Assembly (NCBI GenBank): GCA_003427395.1
Contig: BFEA01000364.1
Span: 1,274,536 to 1,328,594 of the forward strand
Source: Chara braunii
Taxonomy: Eukaryota; Streptophyta; Charophyceae; Charales; Characeae
Length of the DNA stretch: 54,059 nt
Direction: 5' to 3'
Shown: piece by piece, positions 10,086 to 21,510 of the stretch
How positions within the stretch are numbered: position 1 is the first letter of the stretch
Layout: each line of letters begins with the position of its first letter
Translations under genes and position numbers: made by a program
Notes under the pieces: model-generated
Told to the model about the DNA's origin: nothing
Seen by the model: the letters and a program-made list of their open reading frames with translations, nothing else
The model's database searches: none

Positions 10086-10619
10086 ACTGAGTATGAGACT
10101 TAACCGGGTAGTCTGCTGAGTATGCATTTGACTGATGGATAAGGAGCCCCAAAACCTCAATGCCCACCCTCCCGACGACCACCGACGTTGAAATTTGATT
10201 AACGTTGACGTGAGGGAGATGTAGTCAGTATATAGGGTGTGCAAAGGGAGCGATGGTGTCGGGTGGGGGGTGTCCCAAAACTGTCACATTTTCATTATGT
10301 GAACTGTTAGGACCGTAGAGTGCTGGAACCGCGTATGTGCTCGGAAAGGTCAGCTGGTTACTTTCTTAGCATGAACATAGCATCAGCGGGGCCGTTACAC
10401 TGGACCTCGCTGCTCTACACTAGATAGACTTCTGAAAAAGTTCAACGGTCGTTCAAGAGTTGTCAGACTCTTGAAATGCAGGATAGTGCAGTTGTGACTG
10501 CACTTACGCTAAACTCTTGAACTCATTGAAGGTTATTTTTTAAACAATTCAATGACCTGTCGAATCTGGACAGGACGACCTTTAAGGCCTCTAACGAGAA
10601 GCTCATAGTAGCCACATCC
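10086..10619. other. no gene; one strong hairpin
   Basis: No coding signal seen. Around 10,452-10,480 CAAGAGTTGTCAGACTCTTG forms a hairpin, followed by GTGCAGTTGTGACTGCAC, another self-complementary unit. Similar short palindromes recur up to 11,300. Confidence 0.4.
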
Positions 10620-10960
10620 ATTTGCTCAAGCCTCCAAGGACGGAACATGTGGGAGCTGCACCCACCAGCAGGTGTGATACCTGCTGCATCAGGTGGGCGA
10701 TACCGGCCAGGGGTCAGCCGGTACCATCAGGACCGAGCTTCTTCGATGGGTCAGTCATTGTGCCTTCCCTCCAGTCCTCTCCCCGTATGAGCATCAACAA
10801 TCTCTGGTCAATGCCACTTGGGGAGACCAACGCTATATCTCTAGGTGGCGGGCGCCAAGCTTGCCTAGGAAGGTAGATGAGGCCAATGGGGATTGAACCC
10901 AAGACCTCCTGAGTGCCACGTGCGTGCCTTACCAACTGAGCTAAGCCTTTCGATACTCTT
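10620..10960 (-). repeat. tRNA-related SINE-like block
   Basis: On the minus strand, about 10,950-10,880 reads GGCTTAGCTCAGTTGGTAAG (box A-like), then AGGAGGTCTTGGGTTCAATC (ending in a box B-like element), then CCCATTGGCC. That is tRNA-like, but the anticodon arm does not fold cleanly, so a functional tRNA is unlikely. A GC-rich body of about 250 bp follows at lower coordinates. A tRNA-derived SINE in reverse orientation is the simplest reading. I see no clear poly(A) tail or target duplication, so the outer limit is a guess. Confidence 0.55.
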
Positions 10961-11380
10961 AAAGGTTAGGAAGCAGTATGAACACAAACTTGGTTTGTCC
11001 ACCTTGACTCCAGATAAACTCTAAAAAAACAATGGGGCGCGAAGGGTCCTATCGACCTCCCTTGAAAAAAATAAACTAGCAGGCCGGCGCTCTTGAATCG
11101 TCAAGAGCGACATTCGGGAGTGACCTCTAACAAGGCTTGAAAAAAATATCAAGAGTGTCTTTCTTCAGTTAGTGCAGCGATGACTCACTCTCCACATTTT
11201 CGAGATTGAGTATGACAAATCTCGAATAGGTCTTGGGCATCCCGCATCAAGAGTTCATGCAGCCATGCCACACTCTTGAAACTTCAAGTTTCAAGTGTAG
11301 TGCATCGAGGCCCACTCTCTCAGGGGCACGCTCACACTGCAGTACCGGATCCATATAATCCCTAATATCCCCCAAAAAAT
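10961..11380. other. palindrome-rich spacer without a gene
   Basis: Several short hairpins are visible: CTCTTGAATCGTCAAGAG (11,091-11,108), TTTCGAGATT with AATCTCGAA (about 11,199-11,227), and CTCTTGAAACTTCAAGTTTC (about 11,271-11,291). No coding signature found. Confidence 0.4.
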
Positions 11381-11381
11381 A

Positions 11382-11793
11382 GTGTCGAGGGATAGGGCCT
11401 CACCGCACTACTCATCAATCTTGAAAATGTTTGGTAAGTGTTCACCAACACAGCGAGGACTCAAAACCTCACCAAACCCAGGCCTCGCTGCACCACCTCA
11501 TCAAACTTCTGTTTTGAAGGAATTCTGTCCCAACAGGCTCACTAAAGAGAAAGGAAAAGGACAAAAGGTTTCTCCAGACCAGCAGTCTGGACGGGTGGAA
11601 AACTCACCAAACTCGTGTGTGCCCAAAAGTTCCTACATGTTGGGAGTCCGTGCATTTTTTGTGAGCCTCCGCCAATTGAAATTCGCACGAATTCTAACTA
11701 CTTCGCGACAAAAGGGAATTGGTGAGGTAGTGCGGTCGTGCCTACCCAAAAACCGTGTTTGGTGAGTAGTGTGGTGAGGCCTATAATCACACC
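11382..11793. mobile_element. foldback element with TAGGCCTCACC-type arms
   Basis: The left end reads GTGTCGAGGGATAGGGCCTC then ACCGCACTACTCATC. The right end, reverse-complemented, reads GGTGTGATTATAGGCCTC then ACCACACTACTCACC. These terminal inverted repeats of about 35 bp enclose further inverted CACCAA/TTGGTG words. I could not find a target duplication. A plus-strand open frame at 11,382-11,765 merely runs through the element and is not supported as a gene. Confidence 0.6.
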
Positions 11794-12848
11794 AGGATCT
11801 CATTTTACAAAACTACTTATTTGTAACCCTATTTGTTAGCAGCCTAAATGCCCGCCGCGGTTGGGAATTTGCGGTAATCTCCAGAGATTACAACTCGCAC
11901 ATTTTCTATCAGAAATGTTATTCTATTCGAGAAAAGTGGACACACACCATTTTGATTTCAAAATGTTAAAAACTCAAGGACCGTTGTCGGGGCAAATACC
12001 CAGGGTATTTGCAAAGGATTTTGTTGAGGATTTTAAACGTTGGACAATGTCCAATATTTTTTGTTGAATTGAGGGACTTGATGAGACCGACGTCTGCCAG
12101 AAATTCGTTCAGACCAACCTATGACAGAGAGACTAAAATTTTTTTGAACTTTAGTTTGGACGCTTGCGTTGTCCGAAATTAGTGGCGGTATTCGGCAGAG
12201 TTTAGCGAGCCGCAGAGAGGAGCGGATGTGGAAACGCTAAAATTGAATCTATCCTACTTAAAATAGCAGCCGTGCAATTCAGGGTCTGAGTAGGCAAAAA
12301 AAAACGGTCGCATTGGGTATGGGTTTTTGTTTGTTTTTCCAAACTTGTTTGCTTCGGATTGGTGTGTAGGTACGTAGAAGGATGCTTGCAAATGAGGTTG
12401 ATTGTTTCTACATGGTATGATGAAAAAAATATTTTATTTCTACCTTCCATCTGTCTGCTTGTCAAAAGGACTTGTTGTTTTAAAGAAAAATATAATTTAG
12501 TGAATGTCATAAAATGAATTCGATTAAAATAAGGCAGATAAGATCAAATGGACTTAGCCTTTTCCTGAGGATTGACTTTTTCTATCCCGAATGACCTTAT
12601 CTACCTATATATGTCCAAATAGTTCTCATTTTGTATCTCCTTTTTATTATTCTCATTCAAATGACCATGAACTTGAGAGAAATGATAATTAATTAAAAGT
12701 TACTTGCAGTCGACACATTCTCTTTTTTTAGGGAGCATCTATAGTCGACTTCTTTTGAGGTAACTGAGTGCAGTTATTATTACTTTCTTTTGACTGTGTG
12801 TCTAAGGGATTACTAGGAAGATTTGAGGTTTCACGCTTGGTTGAGACC
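11794..12848. other. intergenic sequence, nothing recognised
   Basis: Mixed-composition sequence, more AT-rich after 12,480. I see no domain, RNA gene or repeat boundary that I can support on either strand. Confidence 0.4.
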
Positions 12849-13306
12849 GTCCTAGTCGACCGACGTCCGCTTTGTACCTAGGAGATCAATGCCCGAGGAA
12901 CGGACGACTTTCGAGTTCACTTTATGTTTTAACCAAGCGTATATATACTACAGTGAATGAGCAAACACCCTTGGCTGACCTACCTCTGCGACTGCATCTC
13001 AAAATTTTCGCACGTGGGTCAATAACTCGGTAGGGATACGTCCCTAAGGGTGGTGACAGCCACTCAAGGAAGGCAAGTTCTGCCCCGCGAAAACCTATCC
13101 TGTCGTAGGGGACCGCGAGAAGTACAGTTGGCATACCCGGTTAGAGCGACGAAGGACAACGCAACCACGACCGTCTCAGCGGTGTGTGGGGTTATTCCAC
13201 GTCGTTCCCGAGTTGTCTCTCTTTCTGTTTTGTTTTACTCCTGCGTGACATGGTTGGGAGGGCCCCCCGCACTTTGCAAAAAAGGCGGGAGCCGATGCAC
13301 TCGACA
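12849..13306 (+). repeat. diverged relic of the giant LTR, 3' terminal part
   Basis: This stretch follows the last ~430 bp of the complete LTR (23,497-23,923) with many substitutions and indels. Shared landmarks are GTCCTAGTCGACCGAC at the start, the CTGACCTACCTCTGCGA / CTGGTCGACCTCTGCGA pair, CCTATCCTGTCGTAGGGG, CTCCTGCGTGAC, and the ending GATGCACTCGACA / GATGCGCTCGACA. It ends exactly at CGACA, the LTR terminus, and no primer-binding site follows, so it is a 3' LTR or solo-LTR remnant from an older insertion of the same or a sister family. Confidence 0.8.
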
Positions 13307-13307
13307 C

Positions 13308-13765
13308 TGCGACCTCCCATGCCGTTTCGGTTTTCAAGTATCAAATTGAAGGACCGAAGCCACCTATGGGAAACCACCGGTCCTTCACAAACTTTGCCCC
13401 TTGCTAAGCCCTCACCTCAAAATTGCCCACCCTCTCGAAGGACCACTGACGTTGAAATTTCAATGATGTTGAAAATATTAGGGGGATAAAACGCACCCCT
13501 GACAGACTGCGAATTGTTGCCCTCTCCTCCTTCATATCCTGGGGCCTCAATGTTCGTAGTCTGTCAGCATTTTGTTTTATGCCTTTGAGACCTTCAATGT
13601 CAATTCAACTTTCAACGTCCGTGGTCGTTTGGAAGAATGGACAATTTTGAGTTTAGGGCTTCGCAAGGGGCATGGTATGCGAAGGACCGATATTTGTCCG
13701 TAGGAGGCGGTCCTTGAGTTGGACATCTCAAAATTGAAACGGCATGGGAGACGACGAGGTCACAG
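13308..13765. mobile_element. long foldback element abutting the LTR relic
   Basis: The left arm (about 13,308-13,480) and the reverse complement of the right arm (about 13,595-13,765) agree over roughly 160 bp with scattered differences. Shared landmarks are CTCCCATGCCGTTTC, GGTCCTTC, GCCCCTTGC, CTCAAAATTG and ACGTTGAAA. A shorter internal inverted pair around CTGACAGACTGCGAA and TTCGTAGTCTGTCAG closes the centre. No coding content seen. Confidence 0.75.
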
Positions 13766-13814
13766 TCATTGCGTTTTGAACAGTTCGAAATTAAAACGCA
13801 TACGTTGCATAACA

Positions 13815-14170
13815 TACACACACAAGGTCTTTCCGTACGAAATGTACAGGTAATATCTATACGGGATCTGTATGGAAACATGTATGGGAATCTGTATGTC
13901 TTGTACGCCCTGGTACGGGAAAAAAAAAAAAAAAAAAAAAGGTTATAAAAAAATATGAAAACAAATATGTGATGCAACTGCACAAAATAAGCGACATTTG
14001 ACTAAGCATTATCTTCAGATTCTTATTAAAATTGGAAGAAACAAATAAAAACAATACTGTATTAACCCCCCCCCCCCCCCNCGTACGGGGCCCCTAGCGT
14101 ACGAGTAGTGTACGAGTACAAGAGTATAAATTCGTACTTGTACGAGGGTGCGTACAAGTGGCAACGCAAC
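13815..14170. mobile_element. foldback element with GTACG-rich arms
   Basis: The left side (13,830-13,920) is built of GTACG/CGTAC and GTATGG words, then an A-run of about 20. The right side (14,091-14,165) has CGTACGGGG, GTACGAGTAGTGTACGAG and TACTTGTACGAGG. The AT-rich middle contains AATAAGCGACATTTGACTAA, which resembles the core segment of the foldbacks at 4,591 and 51,872. A C-run with one unresolved base lies at 14,077-14,091. Element edges are approximate and no target duplication was found. Confidence 0.5.
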
Positions 14171-14199
14171 AAAATGTTGTGTGTCCACTTTTATCAAAT

Positions 14200-14422
14200 A
14201 GAAGTGCACTTCGAATAGAAAATGTAAGCATTGTATTCAAATACAAAATGTATTCTTTCTATGAAAATTTTGAAACGAAAAAACTATTGTATTCCAATAT
14301 AACATAAATTTTTTACTTTTTCTTGGGAGGTCAGCGCTTGCCATTGTCCTCCCCGCCACAAACATATTGCATGTTGCATGTTGCAGGTCTCTCTCTCTTT
14401 TTTTTTTTTTCTTTTTCTTCTC

Positions 14423-14509
<87 letters not shown>

Positions 14510-14800
14510 TCACATTCACACATGCGCGCACGTAACACACCCATTTTAATGTCTAATGGTGGGGAGCGACACCTGCTGGAAACTGCATCTTGTATCCCAT
14601 CAACATCGTGAATAAAGCAGCAACAAGGACCCCGCACATACACACTCTTCGAGTTGTGTATAGCAAACATAACAAAACATACACACAACATAATCACTAT
14701 CTTACCTTTTCCCAACCATATCAACAAATAAACTATGAGTTGTGCACCCATGCCGTCACGATAAGTCAATATGAACGACAAAGAGAATTGCACTAGTGTC
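14200..14800 (+). repeat. microsatellite-bearing dispersed repeat, copy 2
   Basis: Order: AT-rich part with TTGTATTCCAATATAACAT, GGTCAGCGCTTGCC, TTGCATGTTGCATGTTGCAG, (CT)n with T-run, (CA)n (14,426-14,500), then a unique-looking tail with ACACAACATAATCACTATCT and AAATAAACTATGAGTTGTG. The same order appears at 47,890-48,345. The reverse of its first half appears at 1-310. The internal dinucleotide tracts seem to be part of the repeat unit. Confidence 0.65.
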
Positions 14801-16141
<1,341 letters not shown>

Positions 16142-16407
16142 TACAACAGAAAATGTTTTCAGAATTAAATAATAATTCTAGAATAAAATTACAATCTAAA
16201 TTTTAAATTTTCATTCCATATGAAAAAATGTCATTCCAATTTTAAAATTTTTCGTCTTACTTGAAAACTTTCCTTCCAAGAATGGGGTATCCCTTCTTAT
16301 TTGAACTGCATGCTAGAGATGGAATGAAAGTCTGGATGAGTTCATGAAATATTTTAATTGGATTGTCATTCTAAGTAAGGATTTCCAGTCATAAATAGGT
16401 TAATCAA
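16142..16407 (+). mobile_element. left half of a split MITE
   Basis: It starts with TACAACAGAAAA, the inverse of the TTTTCTGTTGTA that ends the right half at 43,984. The sequence closely follows the first half of the intact copy at 50,425-50,936, for example CTTCCAAGAATGGGGTATCC and GAATGAAAGTCTGGATGAG. It breaks off at AATAGGTTAATCAA, where the GC-rich foldback begins, and the other half resumes at about 43,714. Confidence 0.85.
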
Positions 16408-16442
16408 GGGTTGCACCACGTACGCGTATGCGGTGCATACGC
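16408..16442 (+). mobile_element. left arm remnant of the foldback that hosts the LTR element
   Basis: GGGTTGCACCACGTACGCGT leads a short GC-rich arm that ends at the LTR. The matching end is at 43,713, whose reverse complement begins TGGGTAGCACGGCGTAC. Flanking words GGTTAATC (left) and GGTTAGTC (right, 43,715-43,722) look like a target duplication within the MITE with one change. Confidence 0.65.
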
Positions 16443-17424
16443 TGTCGGTGCGAATACCCTTACAAGGGTATCCGCCCTGACTTTTGCAAGCGACAGAAAA
16501 ACCAGTTTGGTTTAAAGTTTAAGTATGCCGCGCTAGGCACGACCGCGTCTGTATTTTATGTTGGCTAAGTGAGTGCCTAGAGTAAAAAGTGCGTGGGCAC
16601 GCAAGTTTGAGGCGCACGTGTTTTTTCCCTTCTTTTGGTTGCATTGGTAGACGTGGCGTGGATTTTGGTCAACATATGTCATTTTTGTCTTGATTGAATT
16701 GATTAGCCTATGAACACCTTGTTCATTAGTTCCGTGTGGTATGATGGACGGTCTAGTGAGCCGGTATGAACTTACGCAAAAATCCAGATGAGAGGACCTG
16801 ATGCATTTGGCTAAGGACGAGTAGCCGTGGCGAGGGCGGGAGGCCGACGTAAGTTTTTGGATAGTTCCTTGTGCAAGTATGGGCCGGAAAAGTGGTACAG
16901 GGCGTTTCCTTGGCCCCAAGGGCCGTACGCTAACTCTCTATAAGGCGTCTCAGGCCTGCTGGTACCAGGCTTGGGCTTAGCCTTATAGGTTACAGCACCG
17001 GACTGGTACGCAGCAGACGCAGGGATCGAGGCCAACAGCATGCCACAAGGGAGCGGAGGTGCGAGGCGAAAAGGCTTGAGGGGTTGATGGCCCTGCGGGA
17101 CCATCCCCCTCGCCTTTTGCTGTTGCGTGACCAAACGTGGGGCTGACGGGCCGACCGGGAGGGGTGCCGTGGTCCCTGCCCGACTACCGTTTGTTTTTCT
17201 TATATATATATATTATTTCTAATTTTATCTAGTATTATTAATATCGCACCTGTATGTGGACGCAAAAGCACAGTGGGTACACCCACAAACTGTTGGAAAC
17301 ATAGACCCGAGGTTTGATTCTGGATGGCCGGATTCGGGTACGGAGCGGTGGCCTGGGGCTGCCTACCTGGGCGGTGCCTAAAGTTTGTAATTATTACCGC
17401 CTCGATAGTATGCTGCACGGTTGT

Positions 17425-17475
17425 GCGATTAACGCAGACGGGCGATTAACGCAGACGGGCGATCAACGCAGATGG
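17425..17475 (+). repeat. 17-bp tandem repeat x3 in LTR
   Basis: GCGATTAACGCAGACGG occurs twice, followed by a third copy with two changes. The 3' LTR has the same array at about 35,960-36,008. Confidence 0.85.
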
Positions 17476-17720
17476 CTGGGGTGGCCAGCTCGGCCACTGC
17501 ATAGCTTGCAAGTCCGGGAATGAACCCAGACAAGATAGGGAGGCGGGTGCAGATGCGGTAAGGTAAGCGGGAAAGCAAAGGGAGGATGCGCACTAACCCA
17601 AAATGAACCCGGACGCGGGCTGCGCAGGGTACGGGCGAACCAGAGAGGGACGGGGTGGGCTGCCCCACGGCGAGATTCACCTGGCGGCTACCTGTCGCGC
17701 TAGCAGCCGGGCGGCGCCAA

Positions 17721-17782
17721 GTCCTTCGGGACATCTGCTCGGGTTGGGGTTGTCCTTCGGGACATCCGCTCGGGTTGGGGTT
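17721..17782 (+). repeat. two extra copies of the U6 5' stem-loop (31-bp units)
   Basis: GTCCTTCGGGACATCYGCT followed by CGGGTTGGGGTT is repeated at 17,721 and 17,752. A third GTCCTTCGGGACATCCGCT at 17,783 runs on into the U6 homology. The repeated part is the U6 5'-terminal stem-loop (CC-TTCG-GG with GACATCCG). The 3' LTR has the same three starts at 36,262, 36,293 and 36,324. Confidence 0.85.
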
Positions 17783-17799
17783 GTCCTTCGGGACATCCG

Positions 17800-17832
<33 letters not shown>

Positions 17833-17893
17833 GGACTCTGCGCAAGGATGATGTGCATAAGAGCGGAGGAAGTTCTACTCCTCCGCTTGTTTT
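17783..17893 (+). ncRNA. U6 snRNA-derived module in the 5' LTR
   Basis: Bases 17,783-17,859 track U6 snRNA from the 5' stem-loop. They include TAAAATTGGAACGATACAGA, the intact ACAGAGA box, and AGATTAGCATGG with the AGC triad, then TGCGCAAGGATGA. Differences from plant U6 are a stem-loop shortened by one base on each side, ACTC for CCCC after ATGG, and ATGTGCATA for ACACGCATA. The U6 3' end is then replaced by a perfect 8-bp hairpin GCGGAGGA/TCCTCCGC (17,863-17,886) followed by TTTT (17,890-17,893), a possible Pol III stop. I see no convincing plant USE/TATA pair upstream, so transcription is unproven. It is a captured and modified U6 sequence carried by the retroelement. Confidence 0.82.
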
Positions 17894-18746
17894 GTCTCAC
17901 TTTCAAACCGACCGACGGCAGGGCTGTCCGGACCGCAAGGCGCTGAGTGAGCGACGACCGTAACACTGTGGGAGAGGAAGAATGAACCCGGTCGATAATC
18001 AAGACGGGTGCTTTCCCAAGGAGGAGTCGGGCAATGCCAAGATAGATGACGGGCGCTAGCACCGAGGAGGATAAGTGATAAGCGCGTTGAATTCTCAACT
18101 GAATCGGGCGCGGAGAGATGCGAAGTAGAGGTTATAAGGGATGGCGCATCCGTTTATAGAGTTAGTTTTCGTTGGGAGTTAGTATAAGGGAAGGTTAGTG
18201 AGGAGAGCTCCGCGCGAAGGTGTAGCGGAGAGGTGTTGGGAAGCAGAGCGGGTGAATGAATCTGAACCGGAATTGCGTCCGGGTGCGTTCGAAGGGGAGG
18301 ATGTAGAAATCGGGCTATGGCAGGAGTGTAAGGTCTTACCTCGTCTGTTTTCTTGGTGAAAACGTACTGGGAGAAGTGGTAACTCGGGATTTTGAAATCG
18401 GGCGAACCCGATTTTGAGGTTAGTTTGAATAGGAAGTTAGTAGACTAAGAGTTAGTATGGGAAAGTCGTGCGCGGGCGATGGCGGGAGAAGAGATATCGA
18501 GAGTGGGAGATGAGTAGCTCGCCCGATTCTCCATGAAAACAGGCAAACCAAAGCTCGATTCTGAGTTTTTTTTGCACCGCGAAGCAATCTGCAGAGTCGG
18601 ATTGGAGGCAGGATGTTTAGTTTAGACAGGGTGATGGAACGAGGCTGCGCCGAAGGCAAAATCTATGGCCATAGCTAAGAGGGAGTGAATCTGTCCACAA
18701 TATAGGGGAAGATTCATCCTCGTTGGCATGGGTAGTGAGGAACGGG

Positions 18747-18857
18747 ATTGACAACCAAGGAGACTGTGTGTTGTGACGGGCAGATTAACAACCAAGGAGA
18801 CTGTGTGTTGTGACGGGCAGATTAACAACCAAGGAGACTGTGTGTTGTGACGGGTAT
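18747..18857 (+). repeat. 37-bp tandem repeat x3
   Basis: The unit ATTAACAACCAAGGAGACTG continues TGTGTTGTGACGGGCAG. There are three units here but only two in the 3' LTR (37,289-37,362), so unit number changed after or during insertion. Confidence 0.92.
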
Positions 18858-20569
18858 AGTCTGCGCCCGAGGGAGTAGCTGATTGAATAAGGAATGAACC
18901 GACCCACATTTATGGGCGGATTCATTCGATCTCGGAGAAGCCGATGAAGCAAGTAGCGTGGGGCTGACCGCGAGGGTGAAGACTTACCAGTGATTCGATG
19001 CGATACGTACGTGACAAAATAGGGTAGGTGGGGATGCACTCGACATTCGAGCTACAACATCGGGCTGCGCAGTGAACCTTCCTGCATTTCGGAAAGGGTG
19101 CATTCTCGTTGCGTATACGCTAAGGCGGGGGTCTGTGCTAAGTGTTGAACGAGAGAGGAAGGCGAATAGCTGGGGGGATGAGCGAGTAAGAAAACCTACC
19201 AATGCTAACAAAGGAGGCAGGGAAGAAGTTGAGCCAGCTGGTGCGGATCTTCATCACTCTCGCCGCTGGTCCATTTGCTCGCCATCACAGGAGAGAAGGG
19301 GAGAACCGTAGGGAGAGTGAAGAGGGAAGAAAGCATGTACCTGGTCATAACGACGATCATCGTGGCCAATACCTACAGAGTACCACGGTGGTGTTGCCGA
19401 TTACTGCGGATCTACTCCACGACGTACGTTGGCCTGCTGANGGTTGAAAGAAGAGTGAGCGGGAGTAGCGTGAGAAGGTTGAGACGGTAGAAGGCCTACC
19501 CTTGGACTGCTGTGCTNCCCCCATCCACTGTCATTCTGAGTCTTTTGACCANGGTCGTAAGCACCCTNGGTCTAGTTGACGTAACAAGGGACAAAGGCGG
19601 GAGTCGTAGTGCTGTGGGCCGCATCTTCAGATCTTGTTTGGAAGGGCCGACTGTCACAGCCGGCCATTGATTGCTGCGATCTGCTATAGGCCACCACGAA
19701 CTGCTGCCGCTCTATCATTGTGCATTTTTGCGGTTCACTGCTGCAGTGATGCTNCGGATTGCGCAGCGGCTGCTGGCTGATACGANGGACTGCACACGGA
19801 TTGTTGCTGTAGACTGTGCGCAACTGCTGGTCTTGGCCGTCCACAGGCCGCGACCGAGTGGGGGAGGCAACATACTGCGGGGCCCCTGCTATTGATTACT
19901 GCTGACTATTGCGGACTGCGGCGGATAGGTGTAGAGAAGTGACTAGGCTTTGGAAGGAGGGATTATTGCTGCAAATTGGGGAGTCGTCAGGGGCGTGACT
20001 TCAACAGGTGATCNAAAGTTGACCAAGCTGTCGCATTGGCTGCCATTGCGGGGCCCTAAGGCGTAAAAAATTACAAGGCCCCCTCCAGGGAGTTTGAGAG
20101 CACCCCCCTGGTATCTGAGAGACTCAAACCTTCTCTTTCTACCTCCTTATTCTAGTTCTAGTCTTGTTTTGAGGGGAAGGCGGCATGCGGGATTGCAACT
20201 CGTAGGACCTCATCAAGACTCTGTGGGGAGTCCGCCCACCGATTGCGAGAGCTCTGCCGGAGCCTAGGCGAGGCTCTGGAGGCACGGAATTGATAGGTAA
20301 CCTTTGCGTTTCCCACTATACACCCACCCTATAGCCCGTATTTGTATTACCTGATGCATCGCTGACTGAATATATGGTGTGCAGCCTTACCTTTCTTTTT
20401 GGTTCGACTTTCAGGACACTGAACAATACTAAGTAAGGAATGTCTCCTCAAGTCTCAGTTTCAACTTTTGTTTGTTTGTATGAATTCAGAAATGTTAAAA
20501 GGAACTGCATCTGGGGGAAAGGCAGCATGGGGGTTCTGTTTTGTTTGATGGTTGATTGGGTCATTAAGG

Positions 20570-21510
20570 CCGAGGAGTCCCCATAAGTTTGGGGAACCCC
20601 AACGCTTTGTTTCTTTTGGTTTTGTATGGAGAAGTCAGACCCTTTTATAAGTTTAGGGGGTTTGATTACTCTGAAGGCTGGGATGTCCCCATAAGTTTGG
20701 GGAAACCCAGTGATATGGTTTGTATGGAGGATCGGGCTGTTCTGTAAGTTCAGGTGCCCTGATTGCTCTCACCTGCGAGGGGTTTGACTGTGCTTGATTT
20801 TTTTTAAGGACTCAGGGCGCTCAATAAGTTTTGGTGCCTTTGGTTGATTTGTTTTCGTTGGGATTTTACTTGTTTCTTTGGTTTCTGAACGAGGAGACCG
20901 AGCTGTTCTGTAAGTTCAGGTGACTCAGTCTCTTCCTGCCATTTATTCTGAAGAATTAATCTTGGCAAAGAGGCAGACCCTTCTGTAAGTTCAGGGGGTT
21001 TGACTCGATGGCACACACATATTGGCTCAGATAGAAACGAATCTGACAGAGAGTTGAACCCTTCTGTAAGTTCAAGGGGTCTGACTCAAAGCCTCACACA
21101 TGCTGGAACCCAAAGGTTATAACTTGGCTATACTTTATTATTACTCTATTTAAGAACGAGCTGATCAGACTGTTGTATAAGTTTAGGTGGTCTGACTATA
21201 GCCGTATCACAACTTGAAAAGATTACAACTAAGAATAAAATTGATGGTAAACTGGGGCAGGCTGAACTTAAGTTAGTTCAGTCATATGCAACCTTAAAAG
21301 ACAACGGTAAAAGATAAGTATATATAACTTGGATACTTTGAACAGTCCAGGGCGACTAGAGTGGTCTAGTAATGTGCCCAAAGAAGAGAAAAATAGTTGT
21401 GCCATCTGTTTGTGTATATTTGGCCAAGTGAGAACGCTCCATAAGTTTAGGTATTCTGACTCTAGGTCTGGCTAAGTTAAGCTGTTCTGTAAGTTCAGGC
21501 GGCCTGACCT
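20570..21510 (+). repeat. array of about 11 hairpin units with a TAAGTT core
   Basis: Units of about 30 bp recur at irregular spacing. Typical forms are CAGACCCTTCTGTAAGTTCA plus GGGGGTTTGAC (about 20,973), GGGCTGTTCTGTAAGTTCAG plus GTGCCCTGA (about 20,733), and CAGACTGTTGTATAAGTTTA plus GGTGGTCTGAC (about 21,168). In each, flanking bases such as CAGAC..GTCTG or GGGC..GCCC pair, leaving TAAGTT in the loop. Paired bases differ between units while pairing is kept, which suggests structure matters. About five units contain GTAAGTT, like a 5' splice site. The 3' LTR repeats the array at about 39,080-40,020. Confidence 0.75.

Noticed and set aside
11382-11765. 127-codon plus-strand frame
   Set aside because: It lies wholly inside a foldback element, beginning at its left inverted repeat, and has no recognisable domain.
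17220-17345. Another tRNA-like element in the LTR (AGCACAGTGGGTA and GAGGTTTGATTC)
   Set aside because: Acceptor and T-arm pairings are poor. The 3' LTR version forms a different simple hairpin instead.
20570-21510. CRISPR array interpretation of the TAAGTT hairpins
   Set aside because: Unit sequence varies, spacing is irregular (about 50-270 bp), the genome is eukaryotic and there are no cas genes. Structured repeats inside an LTR explain it better.
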